Origin: VBDM01 sp964430565
GTDB taxonomy: Bacteria > Pseudomonadota > Gammaproteobacteria > Burkholderiales > SG8-39
Length of the DNA stretch: 33,114 nucleotides
Reading direction: 5' to 3'
Assembly: GCA_964430565.1 (NCBI GenBank)
Contig: CAYSFD010000049.1
Location: 1 to 33,114, forward strand
Shown here: positions 15,061 to 22,900 of the stretch, piece by piece
Layout: each line of letters begins with the position of its first letter
How positions within the stretch are numbered: position 1 is the stretch's first letter
Translations under genes and position numbers: made by a program
The notes under the pieces: model-generated
What the model saw: only the letters and a program-made list of their open reading frames with translations
The model's database searches: none
Told to the model about the DNA's origin: nothing

Positions 15061-15369
15061 TTAGCTTGTTTCAGCGAGATATGCAGCGAGTCTCGCCGCA
15101 TCATATGTATGGCGGCAAAGCTCGGTTTCACCGGCTACGAGCACGGGGACGTGCTCGCCGTACCGCGTCTTGAGCGTAAGGTCGCTATCGACATCCACGA
15201 TCGTGACCGGGAAATCCGCGCCCAACTGCGATCGCAGCGCTTCGAGCATCCGGTTGCAAAGATGACAAGCCGAGCGGCTGTAGAGAACCAGGCTTGGCTC
15301 GCGCCCGTTGCGTCCGAGCGTGCGGCGGGGAGATTGCGCGCCGCGCCGAGACGCCTTATCCGGGGCCAC
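15061..15369 (-). CDS. Glutaredoxin-family protein (DUF836 type)
   Basis: This small thioredoxin-fold protein carries CHLC in LVLYSRSACHLCNRMLEAL, followed by VTIVDVDSDLTLKTRYGEHVPVLV, where Val-Pro is the cis-Pro motif, and ends with DAARLAAYLAE. The start is uncertain. GTG 15367-15369 has AAGG six bases upstream and gives 102 residues, with a basic leader before the fold; the open frame extends to 15453. It overlaps the degQ stop by 14 bases. This gene between degQ/mucD and lepA is common in Betaproteobacteria; the redox partner is unknown. Confidence 0.82.
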   Translation of the reverse strand: MAPDKASRRGAQSPRRTLGRNGREPSLVLYSRSACHLCNRMLEALRSQLGADFPVTIVDVDSDLTLKTRYGEHVPVLVAGETELCRHTYDAARLAAYLAETS

Positions 15370-16771
15370 CTTCGCCCTTGACGGTGACGAACAGATTGCT
15401 CTCACCCCGCCGTATATGAAGCGTGAGTGTAGTGCTGCGCTCCAGCTGCCCAAGAAATTTGTTGAATTGTTCGCTGGATCTCACCTCGGTCGTTCTGCCC
15501 CTGCTCGTGACGGCCGTGATGACGTCCCCCGCACGTACTTCGGCGCGCCGGTTGTTCTGGACTCCTTCGACGATCACGCCGGCGCCCAGCTTCAGGTCGC
15601 GCTTCTGCTCCGCGGTGAGGTCGGCAACTGAAAAACCCAGGCGATTGGCGGCCTGCTCTGTCGGTTTTCCACGGCGCTCGCTGCGGCCCGCGACACGATC
15701 CTCGATCAGTTCGCCCACCGTGACGGTAATCTCCCGCGTCACCCCCTTACGCCATACTTCTATGCTTGCCCGGCTGCCGGGTTTGGTGCTGCCGACGATG
15801 CGCGGCAACTCACTCGAGCTCGATACCGATTTGCCGTCGAACCTGAGAATGATGTCGCCCGTCTCGACGCCGGCCTTCTCGGCAGGGCCGCCTTTCTCCA
15901 CGGCGTTGACAAGAGCACCTACCGGCTTGGGAAGACCGAAGGAATCGGCGAGCTCTTTGGAAACCTCCTGGATCACCACGCCGATGCGCCCACGGCTCAC
16001 GCGGCCAAACTGGCGCAACTGGTTCTGAACGTCCATGGCGACGTCAATCGGGATCGCGAACGATAATCCCATGAACCCGCCGGTGCGGCTGTATATCTGC
16101 GAATTGATGCCGACGACTTCGCCGCGCATGTTGAACAGCGGTCCGCCGGAATTGCCCGGATTGATTGCGACGTCGGTCTGGATGAAGGGAACGAAGTTCT
16201 CCTGAGGCAGGCTGCGGCCCTTGGCGCTGACGATGCCCGCGGTGACGGTGTTATCGAAACCGAACGGCGAACCAATTGCGACCACCCATTCGCCGACCTT
16301 GAGTCGGTTCGGGTCGCCCATGCGCACCGCCGGCAGCCCAGCCGCGTCGATCTTGATTACGGCGAGGTCGGTGCGCCGATCCGCTCCGATCACGCGCGCC
16401 TTGAATTCGCGCTTGTCGGTGAGACGAACGGTGATCTCATCCGCTGCGTCTACCACGTGCGCGTTGGTCAGAATGTAGCCATCGGCGCTGATGATGAAGC
16501 CCGACCCGAGCGAGCGGCTCTCCAACTCGCGCGGAGGCTGTCCCGGTCCCGGAGGACGCGGAACAAAGCGCCGGAAAAAATCGTAGAGGGGATCGTCTTC
16601 CTCGATGTCCGGGGCCTGCGGGGAACTGCGGCGCTCGCGCATCTGAGTCGTGCTGATGTTGACGACCGTGGGACCCTGTCTCTCCGCGAGATCGGTGAAA
16701 TCGGGGAGCTGCGCGACCAGCGCAGAGGGTACCCACAGCATGAAACAAAAAAACACTGCTCTCGCCATCAC
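15356..16771 (-). CDS. degQ: Periplasmic serine endoprotease DegQ/MucD
   Basis: This HtrA-family protease degrades misfolded envelope proteins. The 471-residue product has a signal peptide (cleavage after about residue 20, SALVA-QLP) and a trypsin-like domain with H105 (TNAHVVD), D135 (RRTDLAV) and S208 (INPGNSGGP). Two PDZ domains follow (GRIGVVIQEVSKELADSFGL, and a second around 380-465). The start is GTG 16771 or the adjacent ATG 16768, with GAGG upstream. It stands downstream of rpoE-rseA-mucB, the mucD position, so it is probably a member of the sigma-E regulon. Confidence 0.95.
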   Translation of the reverse strand: MMARAVFFCFMLWVPSALVAQLPDFTDLAERQGPTVVNISTTQMRERRSSPQAPDIEEDDPLYDFFRRFVPRPPGPGQPPRELESRSLGSGFIISADGYILTNAHVVDAADEITVRLTDKREFKARVIGADRRTDLAVIKIDAAGLPAVRMGDPNRLKVGEWVVAIGSPFGFDNTVTAGIVSAKGRSLPQENFVPFIQTDVAINPGNSGGPLFNMRGEVVGINSQIYSRTGGFMGLSFAIPIDVAMDVQNQLRQFGRVSRGRIGVVIQEVSKELADSFGLPKPVGALVNAVEKGGPAEKAGVETGDIILRFDGKSVSSSSELPRIVGSTKPGSRASIEVWRKGVTREITVTVGELIEDRVAGRSERRGKPTEQAANRLGFSVADLTAEQKRDLKLGAGVIVEGVQNNRRAEVRAGDVITAVTSRGRTTEVRSSEQFNKFLGQLERSTTLTLHIRRGESNLFVTVKGEGGPG

Positions 16772-16843
16772 GACGTCCTCGAGTTCGGGTTGGGGTAGCG
16801 CGCCGGCTCTTGCTGCAACAAGCCGCGACGCAACCGGGCGCTG

Positions 16844-17830
16844 TTACTTGCGGTATTCGACTGCATTGGCGATGTATTTTACGCTCTCCGGAGGGGCTTC
16901 ACCGACCACGGTGACCGAATAGTCACCCACCTGGCGCATATAAACGTTGATCGCGCCCTGGCGCACGAAGACCGGCTGCGATGCCGGCTGTTTGCTCTTC
17001 GAAGGCTGGATGAATACCGATACGGCCGCAAGCCCATCGGAGAGCACGATGTGCCCGACACCGCTCGTGCCTCCCAAAGTGCGAAGCAGCTCGGTCACGG
17101 TGCGAAAGCCCGGCGGGCTGGAACGGATGACCCACCCGGCATCGGCGAGGTTCGTGCGAATTGCGCCTGAATCCTCGACCCGCCAGTCCCGGCTTGCGCG
17201 GGAATAGCGCGCCTTCAGCTGCTCACGGCCGATAGCGCCGCCGATCTGCAGCTGCGTGAACGCGAACTGCTCCAACATCTCGTTTTTCTCATCGAAGGTC
17301 TTCGCCTTCACCAGCATGCCGGTATTGAGATCCGCCCAGAGCCGATGCCCGTAGCGCATCCGGTCCCTGGGTTCGAGGATGATGACCTGACAGTCGTACC
17401 CGGCAACGCGCTCCACCTCCCCTTTGCGAATGCTGTAGTTCTCGGAAAGCTCCTTGAGCCGCTCGGGCAGGATAGCCGGGAACATCGGCGTACCAGACTG
17501 CTTGTCGATCTTGACCGTCATGCTACCCGGCAGATAGCAAACGACCTCGTCGCGGGTACGGATGACCTCGCGTGGAACGCCATCAAGAGTCTCAAGCCGC
17601 TCGCGCGGCCCGGTCGCCTCGACGACGTGGGTAATGCGGGACGTCTCGACCTGCTGGCCTTGCTGATAGACGAAAACGCCTGTGTAGTTCAGCTTCTGCG
17701 TCGCTGCGTAAATGCGCTGCAACCATTGCAGCGCAGAAGTGTCGGTCTGTGCAATCGCCGCGGATACCGGAAGAAGAAACGGCAGGACCTTGAACGGCCC
17801 CAATAGACACGACGCAAGCGGCGGCATCAT
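16844..17830 (-). CDS. mucB: Sigma-E regulatory protein RseB/MucB
   Basis: This periplasmic protein binds the anti-sigma factor RseA/MucA, shields it from DegS-type cleavage and senses mislocalised lipoprotein or LPS. The start is taken at ATG 17828-17830, followed at once by a second ATG and preceded by AAAGGAA; it overlaps the rseA stop (ATGA). The 328-residue protein has a signal peptide ending near VSAAIAQ. The LolA-like N-terminal domain has ALQWLQRIYAATQKLNYTGV and FVYQQGQQVETSRITHV; the C-terminal domain has GWVIRSSPPGFR, HIVLSDGLAAVSVFI and VTVVGEAPPESVKYIANAV. The longer upstream frame is a shadow of rseA. Confidence 0.93.
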   Translation of the reverse strand: MMPPLASCLLGPFKVLPFLLPVSAAIAQTDTSALQWLQRIYAATQKLNYTGVFVYQQGQQVETSRITHVVEATGPRERLETLDGVPREVIRTRDEVVCYLPGSMTVKIDKQSGTPMFPAILPERLKELSENYSIRKGEVERVAGYDCQVIILEPRDRMRYGHRLWADLNTGMLVKAKTFDEKNEMLEQFAFTQLQIGGAIGREQLKARYSRASRDWRVEDSGAIRTNLADAGWVIRSSPPGFRTVTELLRTLGGTSGVGHIVLSDGLAAVSVFIQPSKSKQPASQPVFVRQGAINVYMRQVGDYSVTVVGEAPPESVKYIANAVEYRK

Positions 17831-18369
17831 TTCCTTTCGGTCCCGCGCTCGGCAGCCACGGTGCGCGCGTAAGGAGCGATGCCCTGCATGGCGCTCGTGG
17901 GGGAAAAGGGATGATGAGCGAGAAGATAGTTCTCGACTTCCGCCGGCGTTATGGAAGACTTTATCTCGGCGGAAGGTCCGCCGGTAGGGAGAATTGCCAC
18001 CGAGCCCGCAGCCCCGGTCGCGTCGCTCGCAACCGGGCCCCTTGCGAGTTCGGGCACATTCCAAATCGGAGACGCCGTCCACACCACCAAAGCCACCGCA
18101 GCGAAGCCAGCGGCGGCGGACATGGCGTACCAACCAAAGCGCCGGAAGGGTGCGATCCGCGGGGCAAGCGCGGTCGGTTCGTCACGCAGGCGGGCGGCCA
18201 CGCGATCGATGATTTCGGGGCCGAAGTGGCCTCTGAGCGCATCCCCGATCAGGTGGTAAGCACTCCAGGCCCGGCGCAACTCGTGGTCGGTCCGCAGCCG
18301 GACCAGATGAGTGTGAAGATCGCTGCTTCTGAGCTCGCCATCCACCAGCGCTGAAAGTTTTTCCCTCAC
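17827..18369 (-). CDS. rseA: Anti-sigma-E factor RseA/MucA
   Basis: This single-pass inner-membrane protein holds sigma-E at the membrane until cleaved under envelope stress. The start is GTG 18367-18369, with AGGTGG 8 bases upstream, four bases after the rpoE stop; 180 residues. The cytoplasmic N-terminus has the RseA signature (REKLSALVDGELRSSDL, RAWSAYHLIGDALRG). A transmembrane helix follows (YAMSAAAGFAAVALVVWTA, residues about 79-98), then a periplasmic tail with VENYLLAHHPFSPTSAMQGI that binds RseB. The tail sequence is typical of beta- and gammaproteobacterial MucA/RseA. Confidence 0.92.
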   Translation of the reverse strand: MREKLSALVDGELRSSDLHTHLVRLRTDHELRRAWSAYHLIGDALRGHFGPEIIDRVAARLRDEPTALAPRIAPFRRFGWYAMSAAAGFAAVALVVWTASPIWNVPELARGPVASDATGAAGSVAILPTGGPSAEIKSSITPAEVENYLLAHHPFSPTSAMQGIAPYARTVAAERGTERK

Positions 18370-18373
18370 AGTT

Positions 18374-18973
18374 TCACCACCTCTTGTCCTTGCCCGTATC
18401 AAGCAGGGGCCGCAGCCGCTCGGCAATCGCCTCGCGCGCGCGGAATATTCTCGACCGAACGGTTCCTATTGGACAATTCATGATCGTCGCGATGTCCTCG
18501 TAGCTCAAGCCCTCGATTTCGCGCAGCGCAATGGCGTTGCGAAGTTCCTCGGGTAATTGATTCATTGTGTCGTCTACGGTGCGCGCGATCTCCTTGGACA
18601 TCATCGCGCTCTCGGGGGTGTTGATATCCCGCAGCTGCTCGCCTCCATCGAAACCTTCGGCATCCTCCGAATCGAATTCGGTCGTCGTCGGAGCGCGCCG
18701 CCCCATCGCCACCAGGTAGTTCTTGGCCGTGTTGATACCGATCCGGTACAGCCATGTGTAGAACGCGCTCTCGCCCCGGAACGACGGCAGCGCGCGGTAC
18801 GCCTTGATGAATGCCTCCTGTGCAACATCCTCGACCTCGGCTGGGTCCCGAACAAATCGGCCCAGCAACCGCATCAGCCTGCGTTGGTACTTTGACACCA
18901 GCAGCTCGAAAGCGTGCTTGTCGCCCCGCTGGGCCCGCTCGACCAGCTGCCGGTCGAGATCCCGCTCATCCAT
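18374..18973 (-). CDS. rpoE: RNA polymerase sigma factor RpoE (ECF, sigma-E)
   Basis: This extracytoplasmic-function sigma factor directs the envelope-stress regulon. The 199-residue protein has region 2 (DKHAFELLVSKYQRRLMRLL, DVAQEAFIKAYRALPSFRGE, FYTWLYRIGINTAKNYL) and region 4 (LPEELRNAIALREIEGLSYE, IATIMNCPIGTVRSRIFRAR), nearly identical in layout to E. coli RpoE and P. aeruginosa AlgU. Its antagonist rseA begins 4 bases after its stop. The gene is separated from ygfX by 148 bases, which could carry a self-activated promoter. Confidence 0.97.
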   Translation of the reverse strand: MDERDLDRQLVERAQRGDKHAFELLVSKYQRRLMRLLGRFVRDPAEVEDVAQEAFIKAYRALPSFRGESAFYTWLYRIGINTAKNYLVAMGRRAPTTTEFDSEDAEGFDGGEQLRDINTPESAMMSKEIARTVDDTMNQLPEELRNAIALREIEGLSYEDIATIMNCPIGTVRSRIFRAREAIAERLRPLLDTGKDKRW

Positions 18974-19078
18974 CCGCCGCTATCCCTGAGGAGGCGGTGT
19001 CGCGCCTCTTTTTGAAGTTATCCACAAGCGGCCGCAGTATATCGCAGTGATCGCCGCAGCCCCGCGCGTATCTTGGAG

Positions 19079-19107
19079 TTAGAGACTATAGAGCATCAAG
19101 ATAGTTC
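19079..19107 (-). promoter_or_regulatory. Possible sigma-E-type promoter upstream of rpoE
   Basis: On the minus strand GAACTA (5 of 6 to the sigma-E -35 GAACTT) is followed, 18 bases on, by TCTAA, similar to the sigma-E -10. It would give a leader of about 100 bases to rpoE. Autoregulation of rpoE is common, but this match is only moderate. Confidence 0.3.
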
Positions 19108-19121
19108 AGATTCACGCAAGG

Positions 19122-19556
19122 TCATTCAGGCCCGGTTCCAGCCTCGCGGTACCAACGCAGCCAGATTCGAAGGCGACGCAGATCCTCGGGCGCCCCGGAG
19201 TCCGCGGCAAGCACGAGCCACTTCCGGCCTCCCTGCGTCTGATCGAGTCTCATCACTACGAGTGCGGCGGAAACAAAGTGGTCGCCGCCAAGCCTGCCTT
19301 CGTGCCACCTTGCGCTGCCATCCCGCCAGGAGGCACGCCCGTCGTCGAGCAGCTCAAGTGAGACTGCGGCTCGCGAAGAACGGTGAAGAATTTCGGCAAG
19401 GCATCCTATTGCGGAGACCAGCAGGCCGCACGCCACCAGATGCCGTGACCAGCCCTCCAGGCTCAGCCAGGCGGCGGCAAGCGCCAGGATATGTACAGCG
19501 CCGAGCACGCCTGCGAGCCTGAGGGAGGGCTTGAGTTCGATCTGCAGTCGAGGCAC
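19122..19556 (-). CDS. YgfX/CptA-family membrane protein
   Basis: This 144-residue protein has two N-terminal membrane segments (residues about 13-32 and 38-56) and a short cytoplasmic domain (LELLDDGRASWRDGSARW, then KWLVLAADSGAPEDLRRLRI). The second part aligns well with E. coli YgfX (LWLAADS...DLRRIL). E. coli YgfX/CptA is reported as a toxin acting on FtsZ and MreB, paired with SdhE (YgfY). No sdhE is seen here; the gene sits between fabF and rpoE, its usual betaproteobacterial location, where its role is unproven. The start is GTG 19554-19556. Confidence 0.7.
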   Translation of the reverse strand: MPRLQIELKPSLRLAGVLGAVHILALAAAWLSLEGWSRHLVACGLLVSAIGCLAEILHRSSRAAVSLELLDDGRASWRDGSARWHEGRLGGDHFVSAALVVMRLDQTQGGRKWLVLAADSGAPEDLRRLRIWLRWYREAGTGPE

Positions 19557-19623
19557 GACTTGCCTGCTGACTACGTGACTGCGGAAAGGCGTCGCTGCCT
19601 GACCGGGGACAGATTCGGTCGCG

Positions 19624-20862
19624 TCAAACCCGCTTGAAAATCAACGCGCCGTTGGTACCGCCGAACCCGAACGAATTGGAAAGCGCCGCGCGGATCGGCA
19701 TGTGCCGTGCCGAGCCCGGAACATAATCGAGGTCGCAGGTCGGATCCTGGTTCACCAGGTTGGCAGTCGGAGGGGCGACCTGATCCTGCACCGCCAGCAC
19801 CGAGAAGATCGCCTCGACCCCTCCAGCCGCGCCGAGCAAATGTCCGGTCATGGATTTGGTCGAGCTCACCGCGAACTCTTTTGCGTGATCGCCGAAGCAG
19901 CGTTTGAGCGCCACGGTTTCGGCGAAGTCTCCGAGCGGAGTCGAAGTTCCGTGAGCGTTGACGTAGTCTATGTCATCGCGGTTGAGCGCGGCATTTCGCA
20001 GAGCGTTCTCCATGCAGCGCGCCGCTCCCTCGCCGTCTTCCTGGGGCGCGGTCATGTGGTAGGCGTCGCCGCTCATTCCGTAACCGGCGAGTTCGGCGTA
20101 GATCTTCGCGCCGCGACGCCTGGCGTGCTCGCGCTCCTCGAGCACCAGTACTCCGGCCCCCTCCCCCAGAACGAAGCCGTCGCGGTCCTTGTCCCAGGGC
20201 CGGCTCGCTGTCGCGGGATCGTCGTTGCGCGTTGACAGCGCGCGCGCCGCAGCAAAGCCCCCCACCGTAAGCAACGTGACAGCCGCTTCCGCGCCGCCCG
20301 CGACCATCACATCGCAGTCCCCGTACTCGATCAGCCTTCCAGCCTCGCCGATGCAATGCGCGGAGGTGGTGCAGGCCGTCACCATCGCCAGATTCGGGCC
20401 CTTGAGTCCGTGCATGATCGACAAATTTCCCGAAATCATGTTGATAATAGTGCTGGGAATGAAAAACGGCGAGATCTTGCGCGGACCGCCCTTTAGCACC
20501 TCGTTGTGCGTCTCCTCGATCATCGGCAGACCGCCAATGCCTGAGCCGATGTTCACGCCGATGCGGGTGGCGTTGGCTTCCGTCACCTGGATGCCCGAAT
20601 CCTTGATTGCCTGAATCCCGGCTGCCATGCCCAGATGGATGAAACGATCCATGCGCCGCGCTTCCTTGGGCGACAGGTACGCGGCGACATCAAAATTCTT
20701 CACTTCGCCCGCGATCTTGCTGGCGAGCGGATTCGCGTCGAAATGTGTAATGCGGCTGATTCCGGACTTTCCGGCGAGAGCGCTCGACCAGGCTTCCGCA
20801 ACCGTGTTGCCGATGGGGCAGACGATTCCTAGACCGGTGACAACGACACGACGGCGGCTCAA
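19624..20862 (-). CDS. fabF: Beta-ketoacyl-[acyl-carrier-protein] synthase II
   Basis: FabF extends acyl-ACP by condensation with malonyl-ACP in type II fatty acid synthesis. The 412-residue protein has the Cys-His-His triad C164 (TACTTSAH), H304 (NAHGTSTPLGD) and H341 (SMTGHLLGAAG), and the usual opening SRRRVVVTGLGIVCPIGN. The start is an unusual TTG (20860-20862), supported by GGAG 6 bases upstream and by the fit of the N-terminus. It follows acpP by 23 bases, the conserved acpP-fabF pair. Confidence 0.97.
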   Translation of the reverse strand: MSRRRVVVTGLGIVCPIGNTVAEAWSSALAGKSGISRITHFDANPLASKIAGEVKNFDVAAYLSPKEARRMDRFIHLGMAAGIQAIKDSGIQVTEANATRIGVNIGSGIGGLPMIEETHNEVLKGGPRKISPFFIPSTIINMISGNLSIMHGLKGPNLAMVTACTTSAHCIGEAGRLIEYGDCDVMVAGGAEAAVTLLTVGGFAAARALSTRNDDPATASRPWDKDRDGFVLGEGAGVLVLEEREHARRRGAKIYAELAGYGMSGDAYHMTAPQEDGEGAARCMENALRNAALNRDDIDYVNAHGTSTPLGDFAETVALKRCFGDHAKEFAVSSTKSMTGHLLGAAGGVEAIFSVLAVQDQVAPPTANLVNQDPTCDLDYVPGSARHMPIRAALSNSFGFGGTNGALIFKRV

Positions 20863-20885
20863 ATGGACTCCGGTCGTGGGAAAAA

Positions 20886-21128
20886 TCAGGCTTTCTTGGG
20901 GTGGGCGCTGACGTAGCTTATGGCCTGCTGAACCGTCGTGATCTTCTCGGCTTCTTCATCCGGGATCTCCGTCTCGAACTCCTCTTCGAGAGCCATAACC
21001 AGTTCAACGGTGTCAAGCGAATCGGCGCCAAGATCGTCGACAAATGAGGAGTCATTCTTGATCTCCGCCTCGTTTACGCCGAGCTGTTCCGCGACGATTT
21101 TCTTGACGCGCTGTTCAACGTTTTCCAT
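20886..21128 (-). CDS. acpP: Acyl carrier protein
   Basis: This protein carries growing fatty acyl chains on a phosphopantetheine arm. The 80-residue acidic protein contains the DSL motif in VDDLGADSLDTVELVMALEE, with Ser37 as the modified residue, and EEFETEIPDEEAEKITTV. A good Shine-Dalgarno sequence (GGAGAAGGAG) precedes the ATG, and a 90-base gap from fabG holds a recognisable promoter, so acpP can be expressed above its neighbours as in E. coli. Confidence 0.98.
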   Translation of the reverse strand: MENVEQRVKKIVAEQLGVNEAEIKNDSSFVDDLGADSLDTVELVMALEEEFETEIPDEEAEKITTVQQAISYVSAHPKKA

Positions 21129-21182
21129 TGCGGGCTCCTTCTCCTTGCTTGTTTTACTGCAGTCCGAATTCGGAAGGTGCGA

Positions 21183-21191
21183 ATTGTAGCA
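21183..21191 (-). promoter_or_regulatory. acpP: Extended -10 promoter for acpP
   Basis: On the minus strand TGC-TACAAT is an extended -10 (TGn plus 5 of 6). It lies 54 bases before the acpP ATG in the fabG-acpP gap. The -35 region is weak, which is usual for extended -10 promoters. Confidence 0.55.
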
Positions 21192-21218
21192 GACTCCCCT
21201 ATCCCTCCGGTACTCCAG

Positions 21219-21962
21219 TCAGCTCATGTACAGGCCGCCGTTGACGTGAAGCGTCGCACCGGTAATGTAGCCGGCCTGCGGTAACGCTAAAAACGCCACG
21301 ACGGCCGCCACATCCTCCGGTTTTCCCAGGCGCCGCAGCGGAATTTGCTGCAGCAGCGCCTCGCGTTGCGTCCCCGCCAGCGCCCGGGTCATGTCCGTGT
21401 CGATAAAACCCGGGGCAACGCAGTTGACCGTGATGCCGCGGCTGCCAATTTCTCGCGCGAGCGAGCGCGTCATGCCCGCGACACCCGCCTTCGCCGCCGA
21501 ATAATTGATCTGCCCCGCGTTTCCGCTCGAGCCGATCACGGAGGTAATGTTGATGATACGGCCCGAGCGCACTTTCAACATGCCGCGCAGTACCGCCTTG
21601 CATAGCCGGAATACGGATTTGAGATTGGTGTCGATCACCGCGTCCCACTCGTCGTCCTTCATGCGTAGCGCGAGGTTGTCCCGAGCAATGCCGGCGTTGT
21701 TGACAAGAATGTGCAAGCCTCCGTGCTCGCGCTCGATCTCGGTGACCAAAGCTTCGATGCGCGCCGCGTCCTTCACGTCGAGCTGTGCTCCCTTTCCCTG
21801 AGCCTGCACCTCTGCAAGGTACGCTGTAATCGCCCGGGCGCCGGCCTCGGTGGTGGCCGTGCCGACCACGGTCGCGCCTTTGCCTGCGAGCGCCAACGCA
21901 ATCGCCCTGCCGATTCCGCGAGATGCGCCGGTTACTAGCGCGACCTGACCCTTGAGCTCCAT
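21219..21962 (-). CDS. fabG: 3-oxoacyl-[acyl-carrier-protein] reductase
   Basis: This NADPH-dependent enzyme reduces beta-ketoacyl-ACP. It has the SDR Rossmann motif (VALVTGASRGIG, residues 8-18), NNAG (88-91) and the catalytic S141, Y154 and K158 (YSAAK), ending in GATLHVNGGLYMS. The start is ATG 21960-21962; the adjacent ATG 21965 is equally possible and overlaps the fabD stop, with GAGGGG just upstream. Length is 247 residues. The long open frame continuing upstream through fabD is a shadow, not a fusion. Confidence 0.97.
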   Translation of the reverse strand: MELKGQVALVTGASRGIGRAIALALAGKGATVVGTATTEAGARAITAYLAEVQAQGKGAQLDVKDAARIEALVTEIEREHGGLHILVNNAGIARDNLALRMKDDEWDAVIDTNLKSVFRLCKAVLRGMLKVRSGRIINITSVIGSSGNAGQINYSAAKAGVAGMTRSLAREIGSRGITVNCVAPGFIDTDMTRALAGTQREALLQQIPLRRLGKPEDVAAVVAFLALPQAGYITGATLHVNGGLYMS

Positions 21963-22897
21963 CATTCGCCCCTCGTCAATAGCGCGCCCTGCTCCAGTCC
22001 CGCGCGGTCGGCAAGCGCAATGCCTTGCAGCCCCCCGGCAATACGCCTGACAAGTGGCGAGAGCACTTTTCCGGGACCGCATTCGAAAACGTGCGTTGCG
22101 CCCCGAGCCGCCATCTCCCTGATGCATTCGACCCAGCGTACCGGATGGTCGGCCTGCATCACCAGCGCATTCCTGATCCCGTCGGCATCCTGACGGCTGT
22201 TCGCGTCCACGTTGTGGATCACCGGAATGCCGGGAGGATTCACCACGATCCCCTCGAGCGCTTTCCGCAACCGCGCCGCTGCCGGCGCCATCAGCGAGGA
22301 ATGAAACGGCGCGCTCACCGGCAACGCGATGGCGCGCTTTGCGCCGCGCGCTTTCGCAGCTTCCATCGCCCGCTGTACTGCGCCCGCGTGTCCCGCAATG
22401 ACGACCTGCCCCGGCGAGTTGAAATTTACCGCCTCGCAAACTTCGCCCTGCGCGGCCTCTGCGCACGCGGCGCTGACCGCTTCGTCTTCCAGACCCAGAA
22501 TTGCCGCCATAGCGCCCGTTCCCTGCGGCACCGCTTCCTGCATCGCCTGGCCGCGCAGGCGCACCAGGGGAAGGCAATCGGAAAAGGAGATCGCGTTGGC
22601 CGCCACCAGAGCCGTGTACTCGCCGAGGCTGTGGCCGGCAAGCAGCGCGGGGCCGGCGCCCCCAAGCTCCCGCCAAGCGCGCCAGGCGCAGATGCCCGCT
22701 GTCACCATGATCGGCTGCGTATTGACGGTGCTGTTGAGTTGTTCGGCGGGCCCTTCGGCCATCAATCTGCCCACGTCCTGCTTCAGGACATCCGATGCTT
22801 CGGCAATCGTCTCGCGCACCGCAGGCATGTCGCCATACCCGGCGAGCATCCCTACCGACTGCGATCCCTGGCCCGGGAAAACCATGGCGAACTTCAC
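21962..22897 (-). CDS. fabD: Malonyl-CoA--[acyl-carrier-protein] transacylase
   Basis: This enzyme loads malonyl groups from CoA onto ACP. The 311-residue protein has the GQGSQ oxyanion-hole motif (9-13), nucleophile S90 in GHSLGEY and H199 in VSAPFHSSLM. It overlaps fabG by a few bases and follows fabH by 3 bases, the compact fabH-fabD-fabG order. Length is normal for the family. Confidence 0.97.
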   Translation of the reverse strand: MKFAMVFPGQGSQSVGMLAGYGDMPAVRETIAEASDVLKQDVGRLMAEGPAEQLNSTVNTQPIMVTAGICAWRAWRELGGAGPALLAGHSLGEYTALVAANAISFSDCLPLVRLRGQAMQEAVPQGTGAMAAILGLEDEAVSAACAEAAQGEVCEAVNFNSPGQVVIAGHAGAVQRAMEAAKARGAKRAIALPVSAPFHSSLMAPAAARLRKALEGIVVNPPGIPVIHNVDANSRQDADGIRNALVMQADHPVRWVECIREMAARGATHVFECGPGKVLSPLVRRIAGGLQGIALADRAGLEQGALLTRGE

Positions 22898-22900
22898 TGG

